Below are positions 45,466 through 56,304 of a stretch of DNA of 64,000 bases, in pieces. The stretch comes from Lenzites betulinus (taxonomy: Eukaryota > Basidiomycota > Agaricomycetes > Polyporales > Polyporaceae): the NCBI GenBank assembly GCA_022264855.1, contig JABYQU010000018.1, forward strand, positions 372,001 to 436,000. The letters are read 5' to 3'. The translations under genes and the position numbers were made by a program. Under the pieces are notes generated by a model. The model was not told the DNA's origin. It saw only the letters and a program-made list of their open reading frames with translations, and ran no database searches. The first letter of the stretch is position 1. Each line of letters starts with the position of its first letter.

Positions 45466-46167
45466 ATGCCTACTGCCAAGAGGTATAAAGCACTTCATGC
45501 AGGGGCTTTATGTATTTCTCACTTCATTACTATTTTATGCACAGCTCAGAGCCCAATATTCCATTTCCTGGTACCAAATCTGTGAAGATTTTGCTATTTC
45601 GGCAGGATGGACAATGTCCAGAAATTCGCGATGCTCCCATACAAATGGAGTCAGTCAATGGGTTGGAGATTTTAGAGGTGGAGCCTCTCATCCCAAAGTA
45701 TCTGGAAGCTTGTCAGGAAGGAGTCCTGACCATCAAAGTGAGTTTCATATCATTCAAAGTTCACGCATCAGCATGGTAGTGTTGTATAATGTGAATCTGT
45801 CCGTAAAAAGGTCTGGTATATGTTGTCCCAGGCCTTGTTGCAGCAGATTCAGTATTTTAACAGACTATGGGTATACGGGCAGCTGATACAGTTATGAATC
45901 CAGCTTGTCGACAGACTGCAAGGAATGATTATGACCCTACCGACCCCTTTCATCATTTGGGGCATCTCCGACAAGATTCGAGATGCAGGGGAGTTCCAAC
46001 TTTGCAAGAATAAGTTAATCCAGAGTATTACTGGGGAGAAGAAAGTGGTATGGTGGGGCGATGTCGTGGTCGGAAAGCTGAAGTCGAGTGATGAGGGTTT
46101 CATATTTTGCGACTGCGATGCCTCTGATTACTGCCTGATTCGGAATTACTTTCTCCGCGAACTGTAA
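45466..46167 (+). CDS. hypothetical protein, possibly interrupted by TGA
   Basis: Exons 45466-45482, 45545-45737 and a third from 45811. Read straight, a TGA at 45895 ends a 98-residue product. The same frame, however, stays open afterwards to TAA at 46165-46167 with protein-like content (PTPFIIWGISDKIRDAGEFQ and VVWWGDVVVGKLK). Removing 45871-45903 (gtatac...ccag, 33 nt, unusually short) as an intron would bypass the stop and give about 177 residues. Either this gene has a very short intron or it is broken. No known domain. Confidence 0.45.
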
Positions 46168-48976
46168 ACAGAACATACAATAGACGCCTCCGGGATTACT
46201 GCTTGAAGCTCCAGACCGGGACTTCAGCCGCGGATAAACATACTGCCATGATACCGGTCCGGTATCTCGCAGGAATTATCATACATCGGCGCTACGGCGG
46301 TAGCCCACGCCGGATATAACATTTGGCTTCACTCTAGGAACTGTCGTGAAGTCCAACAGGGTTCGAGAGTGACTTCGAGTCTTTCGTGCTCTCTGTGCTC
46401 GAAGAAGCTTACTGTAACGCTCATACTCTGACCCCATGTAAACATACACATTCCCTTACATCGCCCAGTTTCGGTCACTGATAAACCAACTACGACGCCC
46501 ACCGAAGACGTCTACGCCCGGACTTGGCGCCGCTATAGCTCGGACATAGTGCCAGAAGCGCGAATATGAGGGTGGCGCCCGTGCTCCTTAGCCAGGCCAG
46601 AAGTGTACACATAGGCAATGTTTGAGGAACGTGTGCGACATAAGCTTTGAAAAATAAACGCGCCGCGATGGGGTCACACATGGAACGCGAATAGTAACAC
46701 ATATGTTAGGATATAACAGCAGCGATTATATAACGATACGTACCATGAATATGACTCCGAGGGAAAGGACGTGCTTGCAAGACATGCAGAGGCAGCGTGC
46801 TTGATGTGCTTAAGTTCTTGCTCGACGTCGAATCTTTGAAGGCCATAGTTAGCGTCGCGCCACTTGATGTGTGACAGTCGAACCGTTCTCAGTATGAATG
46901 AGCAGCAATCACTTAGAGTCCAATTCCAGACTTACGAATATCGATGAGCTCACATTCTGTCATCGGACCTGTAAGGCCGCTGCTGATCGAGGTATCAGCA
47001 GTAGGTTCGTGGATCGAGAAGATCGAGAAGGGCGTACCGTGGATGACCGACCATGACCTCCCCCTGTCGAGTGTTCGCCCACAGAGCCCAGCATTATGTC
47101 ACACGAACTGACATAGTTGAGTAAAGCCTTGTCGGACGAGGCGGCTGACAGGGACGTAGGACGAAGCAATAAAGCACTTCTGTGAAGTAGGTCAACGAGA
47201 GCAAAGATGTAATGTGTACACAGACGTTACTTAGCCGTGTAAGAAGACGCGGCGGATTGCCTGAAAGCTTCATAGAGGACGATGGACTTCTCGACAGGAG
47301 GTGGGGCGTACAGAGGTAGTACTGAGCGCGGAGCATTCGGGTTTCGCTCGTGGGCAAATATTACCAAACAACGAAGCCTCTGCGAACCCGACTGAGCTTG
47401 GCCACTCGCTGTATCGCTCCCCCTGTTTCTAACTCATTGGCGCGACTGTATACACCCGATAGTGTAACATACACAAGAATATAGTAGCTCTGCACTTTCG
47501 TATGTATCTGCGACGTTACCCGGGTGCAGCAGTATACTGATATCACATACCAAGGCATCATGTAATCAACACTTCACAGCGTCGTATTCTGTCAAAGCAG
47601 GAAAACGTTTGGCGTAGCATACGCACTTGGATCGATCGGAGGAAGGCACGAAATATCTGATCGGGGCGGCTGAAGGATTGGTCAACCGTATGTATCTCCG
47701 GAACGTCTTATCGCGCTGTACATCGGCGTTCCCAATGCACAGCGCTTGGTCAGGCTCGATATCACTGTGAGCTCGGTATAATCGTTGTGAGCACGAGGTC
47801 TATCAAGAACACAAAAGAATGATACAATGGCTCTAGACTAAAAGACACCGGCAGGCTACGCGTCGAGTCCCGCGTGCCCTTCCTCCTCTGACGCCTGTGG
47901 GCCTCCCCGACTATAACTTATGCTATATGCAGCTACGCGCGCATACGCTATAGCCGCTGCGAACATCCAGAAGTCTTGCGCCGCGGGGAAGCGCAATTTC
48001 TGCACCGTGACGAACGGAGAGGTAGGGTCCTCGCTACGCATGAGCATAGTAAGAGACATCTACAAACAGAAAGACTGTGTCAGTCATTGTTTACGTGCCC
48101 GCAGATGTTTCGACCTCTCGCACCTCGTCACAGGACAAGACCCAAGACTCATTAATAACGCGGAAGACGGCGGGAGGGCCGACATGACCGATGGTGATCA
48201 TAAGCCAACCTGACACGTCCACAGGAAGTGAGAGGGAGCCGTTCAATATAGTACTGAGTGAGCTGCATACGCTTATTTTCTGTGATCTCACTGATAAGGA
48301 CCGTCGCCGCCGTCCACTGGTCTTGGCAGCAGGGCAGCCCGTTGAACTTCTGCTCTTGCGTGAATTCTGCTCGCTCGCATGTGAAGAGCGCTTGCAACTG
48401 CATGATAGCACGGAGGGGAAGTGAGAGATATTGGTGTGAGGATGGGCTCGCGCAGCGTCGGGCGGGGTGATGGACAAGGCGAGAGGACGAGAGAGGGCGT
48501 TGGCGTTCTACATCGTGCGAACTCTTGGGCGAGTTGCCATCAGGTAGTGGCAAGTGTCATTACTTCATAGTCGATGTGATACTGACCGCCTTCGTTTGCG
48601 CCTAAGCAGAAGTCTCAGCACAAGATATATGCACCCCAAAAATTGCCGTACGGGGGTTCTCCATCCATCGCGAGCCGGTGCGTACCTCGGAGCAGGACCA
48701 CCCCAGTATGTCATAAGATCTCAAGCGCAGATCGTCGGAGCGTCCGTGGAGCTCCACCAAAATGACGCTCGCCTTCGCTTGTTTCTTTGATCAAAGCCGC
48801 TGCTATGCGCATGTCCGATCCGCTATTGGATACAACATTGGCCAGGACGCTGACCTCGTCTACCGTCATTGAAAAGGTATAAAAGTCTCTATATACATGC
48901 ACACAGCGAGTCTAGATACGCTCTGCATCGTCCGCTGCACCTGGGCCACTCTTTCTCTGTTAAAAGCACGCGATCA
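46168..48976. other. 2.8 kb without a supportable gene
   Basis: Several minus-strand frames (46490-46702, 47094-47357, 47856-48059, 48091-48553) have hydrophobic or protein-like patches, but I could not join them into one model with good splice sites. The stretch may hold one decayed minus-strand gene for a membrane protein. Confidence 0.4.
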
Positions 48977-49677
48977 TGGTGAGCTCCATATTTCGAGTCA
49001 GTTTGCTGATGCTCAATAATTCTTAGGCTCGTACGCGCATCGCCCGTATGCGTCCATCCAATAAACGTCCGCCGGCACCGCGCCGCAAGCTTGAAATCAC
49101 GCAGCACAACTTACGGGTCAAGTTAGCCGTTCGGGAAGTGAGTCATCATTTCATCCCGCGTTCATGCTTGGATTGATGACATCTGCAGCGTGACATACCG
49201 CTAGCGCGGCGCGCTCTTCTGTACCCTGTGGAATCGTTGCGCCCGCGAATGGTTCTTCTACCTGCGCGCGAGGACTACGATCCTGCATGCGGATGTAATG
49301 CATGGTCGGTGGACCTTAACACCGACGACTGGTTTTCTGGCCCCCAGGCTATGACTACCCTGCATCATTTCCCGGGGACCGATTGTCGCTTGAAGAATGG
49401 GTACGACGTCTTTGTGCTCGCACGTCGAGAGCGGAGGTCTAGGTCCGAAGGGAGAAATCAGGCAGTCCAGACCCTCTTCGCGCTTCGATGGACTGGAAAC
49501 ATTGTCGTTATAAAGCGAGGGTTCCGCGATCGTGGGTGCGCGCTCAGCATCACGCCACCTGAAATCTCTCTCATCAACTCTCTTATCGAACGGTACGCTC
49601 GTCCATATTCTTTGTCTTCTTAAGAGAACGTTCATCCAACAAGTATGTTTTACAGCTGGCTACAGCTCGAGGTTTAG
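48977..49677 (+). CDS. hypothetical basic protein, 179 residues
   Basis: Four exons: 48977-48979, 49027-49137, 49189-49592, 49656-49677 (540 nt). The first exon is just the ATG followed at once by a gtgagc donor. This model is needed because exon 2 is open but has no start at its beginning, and all junctions keep frame. The N-terminus is strongly basic (ARTRIARMRPSNKRPPAPRR), which could be a nuclear or RNA/DNA-binding tail. The rest is a compact globular-looking domain with GCNAWSVDL and FALRWTGNIVVIKRGF. I do not recognise the family. Confidence 0.55.
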
Positions 49678-50025
49678 AATCTATCAGACATATATTGTTT
49701 TATCTCCGTGCTTTGACGAATAGATGTCCTGCCCACCGCCTCGTATACGTGTTAGTTCAGCCTTCTCATTGACAAAGCGTGAGCACGAAAGGAGCATACT
49801 CTACGATAATTGTTATCTATCGAATGTGTTTGTTATGATGTTTGCTGGACGCCAGCCTCAAAGCTGGACGACCTGATGGGGCGGGCTTGAACATGGCCAC
49901 GGCGATTCCGGTGAAGCCGAACCGACAAGGCTTATGATAATACGATTACGAAGTACACTGTCAACCAAATGATCGGACATCCGCGTCGTACTATGTAGCC
50001 GAAGTACCGTAGTACAAGACCAGCT
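49678..50025. other. convergent intergenic stretch
   Basis: Nothing distinct seen; it is the 3' flank of two convergent small genes. Confidence 0.5.
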
Positions 50026-50589
50026 TTACACATTAGGCATAGCAACAGGGAATGCTATATACTGCAGAATACGAGCATTGGAACATAGCGTCACCAGACG
50101 CATGAAGTCGCGCTTGTCATAGATAATAAGGCAGTGGCGGAATGAGTCCGGCTCACTGCCACCGGTGCGGTAGAAGACCATGGACGATTTCTGGTGGTGG
50201 TGATCGTTATTCGGTCGCACATGGATGATTCTATGATGCAAGCGTACCTCTTCCCAGTGCAGGGTCCAGTTGTTGGACGCCATGTCGATCGATACGGGGA
50301 AGTGGTCGATAGGTGGGTATATGTGAAGCGTCCCTGAGGAAATTCGAGGCATTACAGGCAGCTGACGGGATGCAACGACTTACACTGTGAACGTCCTTGA
50401 GGTGCGGGGTACGTCTCGGTAATCACCACTGTCACCTGCAACCATTGAGATATTCTCTCTCCGCCGGAGATAGTAGCGTAGAACACGTTTCTCAACGTGA
50501 GTTTCTCGTACGTGCTTCTGCTGAGAGTAGAATCAGGGTGATATATGGGCATAGAAAGCAACATACGGGGTTGCATCAGTGTCTGCCAT
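50026..50589 (-). CDS. hypothetical protein, 155 residues
   Basis: Three exons: 50567-50589, 50384-50520, 50026-50333 (468 nt). All three junctions are canonical and in frame. The product has no signal peptide or membrane segment. It looks like an all-beta globular protein (FYATISGGERISQWLQVTVV, WTLHIYPPIDHFPVSIDM, HCLIIYDKRDFMRLV) with a His/Asn-rich turn. Not recognised; a fungal-specific orphan family is likely. Confidence 0.55.
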
Positions 50590-51414
50590 GGCGTTTTGGT
50601 GGGTTATTGAGGAGAAGCACAAACGCGGAGAGTTCGCAAGGTCGCTGAGCCCAGAGTGAGCGTCGCGGTTTGGACGGCCGCAGAATCGGAGGATTGTTTG
50701 CCAAAGTCCTGGGTACGTCAGCTTACGCTCCTCATTCCCCGGCCCAGCATCAGTGAGTGATGGAAGCCAACGCGGATAGGTTGTGTTTGCGGAGTGCGTA
50801 TGATCAATGTTCTAGTCAGCCGTCAGCAGCCATAGTTCTGCGCAGTTCTCTATCGAAGCATGTGCAACCGAGATTGCATCTGTGTGGTGTAAATCCAATT
50901 GTAACCGACGATTTGCCGTGCTGAGGGTGCTTCAGTCGGCCGCACTAGTGGTAGTGGCAGAAGTCCGCGTTAAGCGGACTGCGCGAAGCGTTGAAGATTT
51001 GTCTATACTGGGCGAAAGGATCGGCGATCCAGCTATTGCTTAGCTAAGCTTCATTCACGCTCGCCTCCTCCCTCCTTCCGCAAGCGCTAGTGAGATCACC
51101 CTAAATCGCATATCATGCTATGGTCCCTCATTGTTACCAAGATAGACGAGATAGGCGAAGTTCGATTGCTGGTGCGCATTGCCAAACTCACGGTTGCGCG
51201 CGTAGAGTCGACCCCGAACCAGATGGACGGACGGGGAGGCAGAGACTTGGCGGTATGGGCGTCGCTCTGAAGAGGAATCAAGAAGTCTTACATAGTATGC
51301 TCACGGACTGCTCGTACGGCGCACCTGGTGGACGACTCATCGCAAGGTAGAGAGTCCTCGTTCTTGTGTCGCTACTTACTGCCACAGACTGACGTTTGTT
51401 AGTCGTAGAAAACG
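50590..51414. other. divergent intergenic region
   Basis: No gene seen. It is the shared upstream region of the minus-strand orphan gene and the plus-strand F-box gene. Confidence 0.5.
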
Positions 51415-52403
51415 ATGGCACCTATGGCCTCAACGCTCATCGCTGCCTCCCCCGCACCGTTCGTGCTGTGGGGAAACTGCTTCCCCGAAGACATCCTAGT
51501 CGAGATTGGCTCCTATCTTTCCCCCTGCTGTCTAAATTCTCTGCTCCGAACCTGCAAGCGGTTCTACGGCATCGTCGTCCCATCGCTATATCGTGTTGTC
51601 TACCTGCACGTACGCCCAATGGGCTACGAGGTGGATGATGATTATCCCTTCGCGATGCGTCTAATGGCATGTCTTCTGAGCACCCTACACCACAACACCC
51701 CGGATCTGCATTCTCCCCGGTTCCTTCCTCAATTCGTTCGGAAGATCTCCTACAAGTGCGATTCCCTAGAAGCAAACCTACGCGGCCTCCCCATGCTTGC
51801 TATCCTCCTACGCTCAACTCCATATGTCCGCGATATTCAGCTGGACATCGATCAAGCTTCGGTCCCTCTTGGCCTCGATCTGTTGAACCGTCGTGGGGTA
51901 ATCCGATCTCCACCGTCCACGGGCATCGCCATTTTCGAAATGCCATCCGCCGTCGCCCTCACCTTACCCTGTCTCAAGAGTGTACGTTCGACTCGACCCC
52001 AAATTCTGGCCGCGCTCTTGCAGTGGCGTCCTGTGCAGACCGCAGCGCTCGACTGGGCCGCCTCATTTGAGGACCTAGCTGTGGTCTTTCCGTTCACGCT
52101 CGCCACCACACCTAATCATCTGGCGCGGCTGTCATTGAGCTTCGTGGCCGAGGAAATCCACTTCGACTCAATTCTTCGCGCTGTCGCCATGACCTTCCCT
52201 CGCTTGGATCATCTTGCCGTCCGGTGTGCAACGCGGGCTGCTCCCACGTTACTAGCTGTGAGTTATCCATACCTACCCTCTGTGCATAACTAATAATCGC
52301 GTAGACTTGGATTGAATATCTGGCCTTGGAGCCTATGTCATTGGTCCAGCTGCGCGCTCTCAGTATCAACCACGGCATACCGCGGGGACTTACGCCCAAA
52401 TGA
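51415..52403 (+). CDS. F-box-like protein
   Basis: Two exons, 51415-52257 and 52305-52403 (942 nt, 313 residues). Residues about 22-60 (FPEDILVEIGSYLSPCCLNS then LLRTCKRFY) fit the F-box helix pattern P-E-L-x-I-x-x-L...L-x-x-C-K-x-F, followed by SLYRVVYLHV. The remainder has Leu-rich segments like degenerate leucine-rich repeats (ARLSLSFVAEEIHFDSILRA, then FPRLDHLAV). F-box proteins link substrates to SCF ubiquitin ligases through Skp1. Agaricomycetes carry large lineage-specific sets of such proteins, often of 400-600 residues, so this one is short and may be truncated at its 3' end. Confidence 0.75.
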
Positions 52404-53433
52404 TGGTGGCTTTTTGGGAGGACATAACCGCCTTGGGATCTGTTCGCCCGCGGCTCAGCCAGCTGATATGTGGTAGGACCATGGCGGCGAGGACTGAAGA
52501 GGACTTGATGGAATGGATGTTCCATCCCGACATAAACCCTCGAGCATGGCCGTGGATCAATCGCAGCTGTATTCCTTGGATGTAATAGACTCTGAAATAT
52601 GTATATCTGTCTGCCTCTACTCGTATGCGCTGCCTGAACATGTCTCTTGTCCCGTTTGGTGTGCATAGTGTTCAGCGCCAGGCTGCCGCGCCGCGGGGGC
52701 ACAGATCACGAGGCGTTGACGCCCTTCGTAGCGCGAACGTTCATGAAGTGTATTCCGTCTCCGCTCACATTCACTCTCTCCGCAGTGTTCGTAGCGACGA
52801 TCCTTTCTGCTGGCGTTTCCTCGTATGACTGCCTTTCGACTCAGTTGAGGGGGTGAGCGGTGAGCGGAACATCCTGTCAGGTTATGCGCATCGGGCATTC
52901 TGCTGTGCACGATCTTCAACTCGTCCGACCTAGGCATTCGCCGCACTTGCCGCGTGTACATCAGCTCTCTGGAATCTGCTAGTGCCCTGTCGTTTTCGAG
53001 ATGAGGCGCTGAATGTGGAGATCCAGTGAACCTAACACGCGATCTCGGAGGAAGCAAGGCGAGTTGTACAATGTCGAACCCCAGCTGTGGGCTGACCATC
53101 TCATCAATCAGCTCGCTCGAACCGAGCTTTGACGTAGGGGGCCCAGCCACGACTATCAGCACCCTCCAGCTTATATTCTAGGGTTTTGGAGCGGGCAGTG
53201 CCGTCCCACTGGTGCCCAATCGCATCGGTGAGTGTTGTCGAGGTAGATGGTCCCTGGTTTCTTGCTAACGGAATGAACTCCTCACGCAGTTTCCTCGACG
53301 TCGATGTGCCGGGAAGCTTGTACACTTTGGGAGGTGGGGCTATCGAAGTGTCTTTGTCTGAGGGAGCCTTGTATATAGGTCTTCGAAAGCGCACGTACGT
53401 CGAAGAGCATCTGTTCATTGTCCTTCCTTGCCC
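52404..53433. other. intergenic stretch with a doubtful minus-strand frame
   Basis: Two overlapping minus-strand frames, 53104-53418 (104 codons) and 52617-53162 (182 codons), could be one gene with a frameshift or an undetected intron. The first would start only 15 nt from the ATG of the plus-strand gene at 53434. No domain seen and no good splice pair, so I do not call a gene. Confidence 0.35.
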
Positions 53434-54707
53434 ATGAAGACTACAGCTCCGTGCGACGTTCCCACTCCCTTCGAACGATTTTTACTTGCTGCACCAGATG
53501 CCGTCGTCGACAAGTTTTTCTCGCGGTGGCCTGCCGACCTAATCCTGCGCCTCCGGTGTGTCAACTCGAACTGCTTCATGGCCGTCGAGGCATACTCTTC
53601 CCGCGTCTGGAGCATCGAGAGATCTCTCGACAGGTGGTTCTTCAATGTTCCTGCTTTTCTGGAAGTATTGGAGACTTGCGGTGGGATAGTCTCCGGATCG
53701 GAAGCTCAACAGCACTTTGCGCGCCACGATTTTCGAGGGTCGGACTTGGACATCTACGTCCCGCATCGTGGTCTACTCGGTATGGGTAGGTGGCTGAAGC
53801 AACAGGGCTTCCTGTATCAACCGTCGGCGGGCAAGCATATCTTGTTCGACGCCGCAGCCATCATGTACGCATCGGCGGCAGGTGTGGATGTCAAGGCACG
53901 TAGCAAGACGAGTGCAAACGGGTCCAACCCCTACTCCACGTTCAACTTCGTTCGCCCAGACAAAGACACCTTCCAAATCCTGGGGATGGACGGCGCCCAT
54001 GTGCAGCTAATTGTCGTACGTGGTGATCCAGTTGAGTTCCTGATTGAGAACTTCCATTCAAGTACGTCTCCGTGTATCACGTCCAATTTCTGCTCATGTC
54101 TTTGCTTCTAGCGGGAGTCATGAACTACATCAATAGCAAATGTGCCGTCTCCCTTTTCCCTCGCTCGACCTTTATCAACCGGCACTCTTTTGTGTGCCAG
54201 GACACCTCTCGCAATGCGCCTGTGCATGACGCGTGGAAGGCTAAGTACCGCCGCAGGGGGTTCGCCGTCATTGGTTCATTGGACCAGTTTCCTAGCTCTG
54301 TGGAAATACGACAGTGGGACCGTAGGGTTGGCGACTACTTGACGTGGGTTCTGCCGCATGCTCGGTCATGTATGTTGCTTGTTGTTTTCTCTCTGGGCTA
54401 TGTCTGATATCTTGGTGCAGATCCTTCAAAGAAACGCGAGCCACTCATACAAAATGGCAATCACTTCGAGGTCCTCACGTTGAACAGCGGTGTCGTACCG
54501 AGGGGCGGTTCTCTCCGAGTTGGTCTGAAGTTTTTGTATAGGTGCGTCTCCCAGATTCTGTCCAACTTCTTTGGCTGAATTTCGCACCATCGTAGTTCGA
54601 CGGCTGTGATTATCACAGGGGCAGACTATGGACGATACCGCTCGGTCGAAACCTCTGCTGCATTCAACGACTTGACCTATGGGTGGTCGTCGGATGAAGA
54701 CGACTGA
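53434..54707 (+). CDS. fungal orphan-family protein with nucleotidyltransferase-like GSDLDIYV motif
   Basis: Four exons: 53434-54061, 54112-54369, 54421-54541, 54596-54707 (1119 nt, 372 residues). An F-box-like N-terminal helix region (FFSRWPADLILRLRCVNSNC) is followed by SGSEAQQHFARHDFRGSDLDIYV. The GS...DLD arrangement resembles the GS(x)nDhD motif of the polymerase-beta nucleotidyltransferase fold. Related proteins form expanded families in agaricomycetes as far as I recall. The third carboxylate of a true NTase was not located, so catalysis is not established. The C-terminus is acidic (SSDEDD). Confidence 0.7.
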
Positions 54708-55301
54708 CGGGACGTGCGGGTGAGCAACTCTTCACGTATGTTATATGCATTCGTCTAAGGTATCTTTTCTTTTACAGGACTGCCCGCCTCGGTCATAGGG
54801 TGTCTCGCTTTCGCCACGGGGCAGCCGGAGCGTCCTTACCATCTGTATAGAGAACTGTTTTACTTCCTTAGATGAGCCCGCCCGCAGAAATGATAACGAA
54901 TCCGATCATATCTTGCGTGACAGAAATCCTGAGAGCCTTACTTAGTCCGTCACGAGTTCCCTTATGCCCATGTGCACCATCGCAGCGCGTCCTTCTCGTG
55001 ACTCCCTCTTTCCGCGTTGGCCTGCTGTGGCGAGGATGGTGAACCAGTCTGTTGTTGTTTATGATATCCTAATGAGTGTGCCCGAAAGCTTTTACGACTT
55101 CGTTTCTCTGATGCTGCAAAAAAAGAATCAAGGCTAACTGTGTATTCGAAAAATCAATTGATCACACATCACGATCGAACAGCACGATATCAGAGCTCAG
55201 TTTGCCCACAGTACTTTATAGTTCAACGTTTACGATATCTAAGCTCGTGGGCATACACATATACGTCGTACTACACATTGTCCTTGTCGCTCGAGAGCCT
55301 A
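54708..55301. other. convergent intergenic stretch
   Basis: No gene visible. Contains the 3' flanks of the two convergent genes. Confidence 0.5.
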
Positions 55302-55744
55302 CTAATTGGCTTCGGGGGCTGTGGCTGGCTCTGCCGCGACCGGCCAGATCCCAACGTCGAGCAGAAATGTGAACTGGACATCGACAATCAATAAATAACT
55401 GACTCTCTGACAATCGTACGCTTACAGTTGTTGAGCGGTAGACGTCTTTCATGTAGACCATGTAGTAAGTGGGCGACCTCTGCCGCACGACGCATGCTTG
55501 CAAGCCCCGGGCGATTCGATGCACTGGGAGTGTCAGGGCAAATAGTAGGACTGTATACAGCGGACAGAAACATACCATGTTTATAACGAACGTGACCAAC
55601 GCCCTCCATCATACTGTTCATGCACATCGCACGGCACGCCAGGCACCCATGAAAGATGTGCTGTAGAATGGCGGCGTGATCGGTGCTCAAGTCGCGGTTC
55701 ATCCGCGGACTCGGGATGCTCGTCGAGTTAGAGGGGTGTTCCAT
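55302..55744 (-). CDS. hypothetical small protein, 112 residues
   Basis: Three exons: 55576-55744, 55426-55523, 55302-55373 (339 nt), with canonical in-frame junctions. The product has a helical, Met- and Cys-rich middle (IFHGCLACRAMCMNSMMEG) and an amphipathic second half (ARGLQACVVRQRSPTYYMVY). No signal peptide. Not recognised. Confidence 0.5.
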
Positions 55745-56304
55745 GCCGAGTATGTTTGTTGGGGCGCGGAGACTATCGCGGGAACTGTCGAATGACTTTT
55801 GAGCGATGAATGATTCGGGACGAGAAGGATGAACGGGACTTAGATGTGTGGAACGTGTCTGACCGCGAGATCTTGGTGGGACTGAGTGATCTGAGTGTCC
55901 TGCTCCCCGCCTCAGATCTTGCCGATGAGGTGTAATCGACGCGAAGCCGATGCAATCTTGGGTTGTGGATACAGCTGGTTATGTCAGGCTTGCTCCTTGC
56001 ATGTGGGACCGCGATGGGGTAGATACTTTGTAGGGTGGCTGTTCCAGGGTTCTTACCAGGTGCATCCCGATTGGATCAAGGGCGGCTGTGTGTCTGCCCG
56101 ACTGCATGGCGTCTATCGTGGAAGTCGTACTCCACGTACGCTTTGCCTCCCACTTCGTTGCACCTCCCTAGCCAACAATCCTCAAGTGCTATCTTTTCTT
56201 TTGAGCCTTTCTTGTCATGTATAAAACCGCACCGCTAGACAAGATATGTTTCCCCGGTGCACTTCCGACCGCCTCTGTCCGCTTTCCTCCATCCATCTTC
56301 CAAC
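55745..56304. other. divergent intergenic region
   Basis: Upstream region shared by the small minus-strand gene and the 597-residue plus-strand gene. A TATA-like catgtataaaac lies at about 56216-56227, some 80 nt before the ATG at 56305. Confidence 0.45.

Noticed and set aside
46490..48553. Minus-strand multi-exon membrane protein gene
   Set aside because: Hydrophobic patches exist, but no chain of exons keeps frame; at best a decayed gene.
52617..53418. Minus-strand gene head-to-head with the gene at 53434, only 15 nt apart
   Set aside because: Needs an unexplained frame change between two frames and leaves no room for two promoters; no domain.
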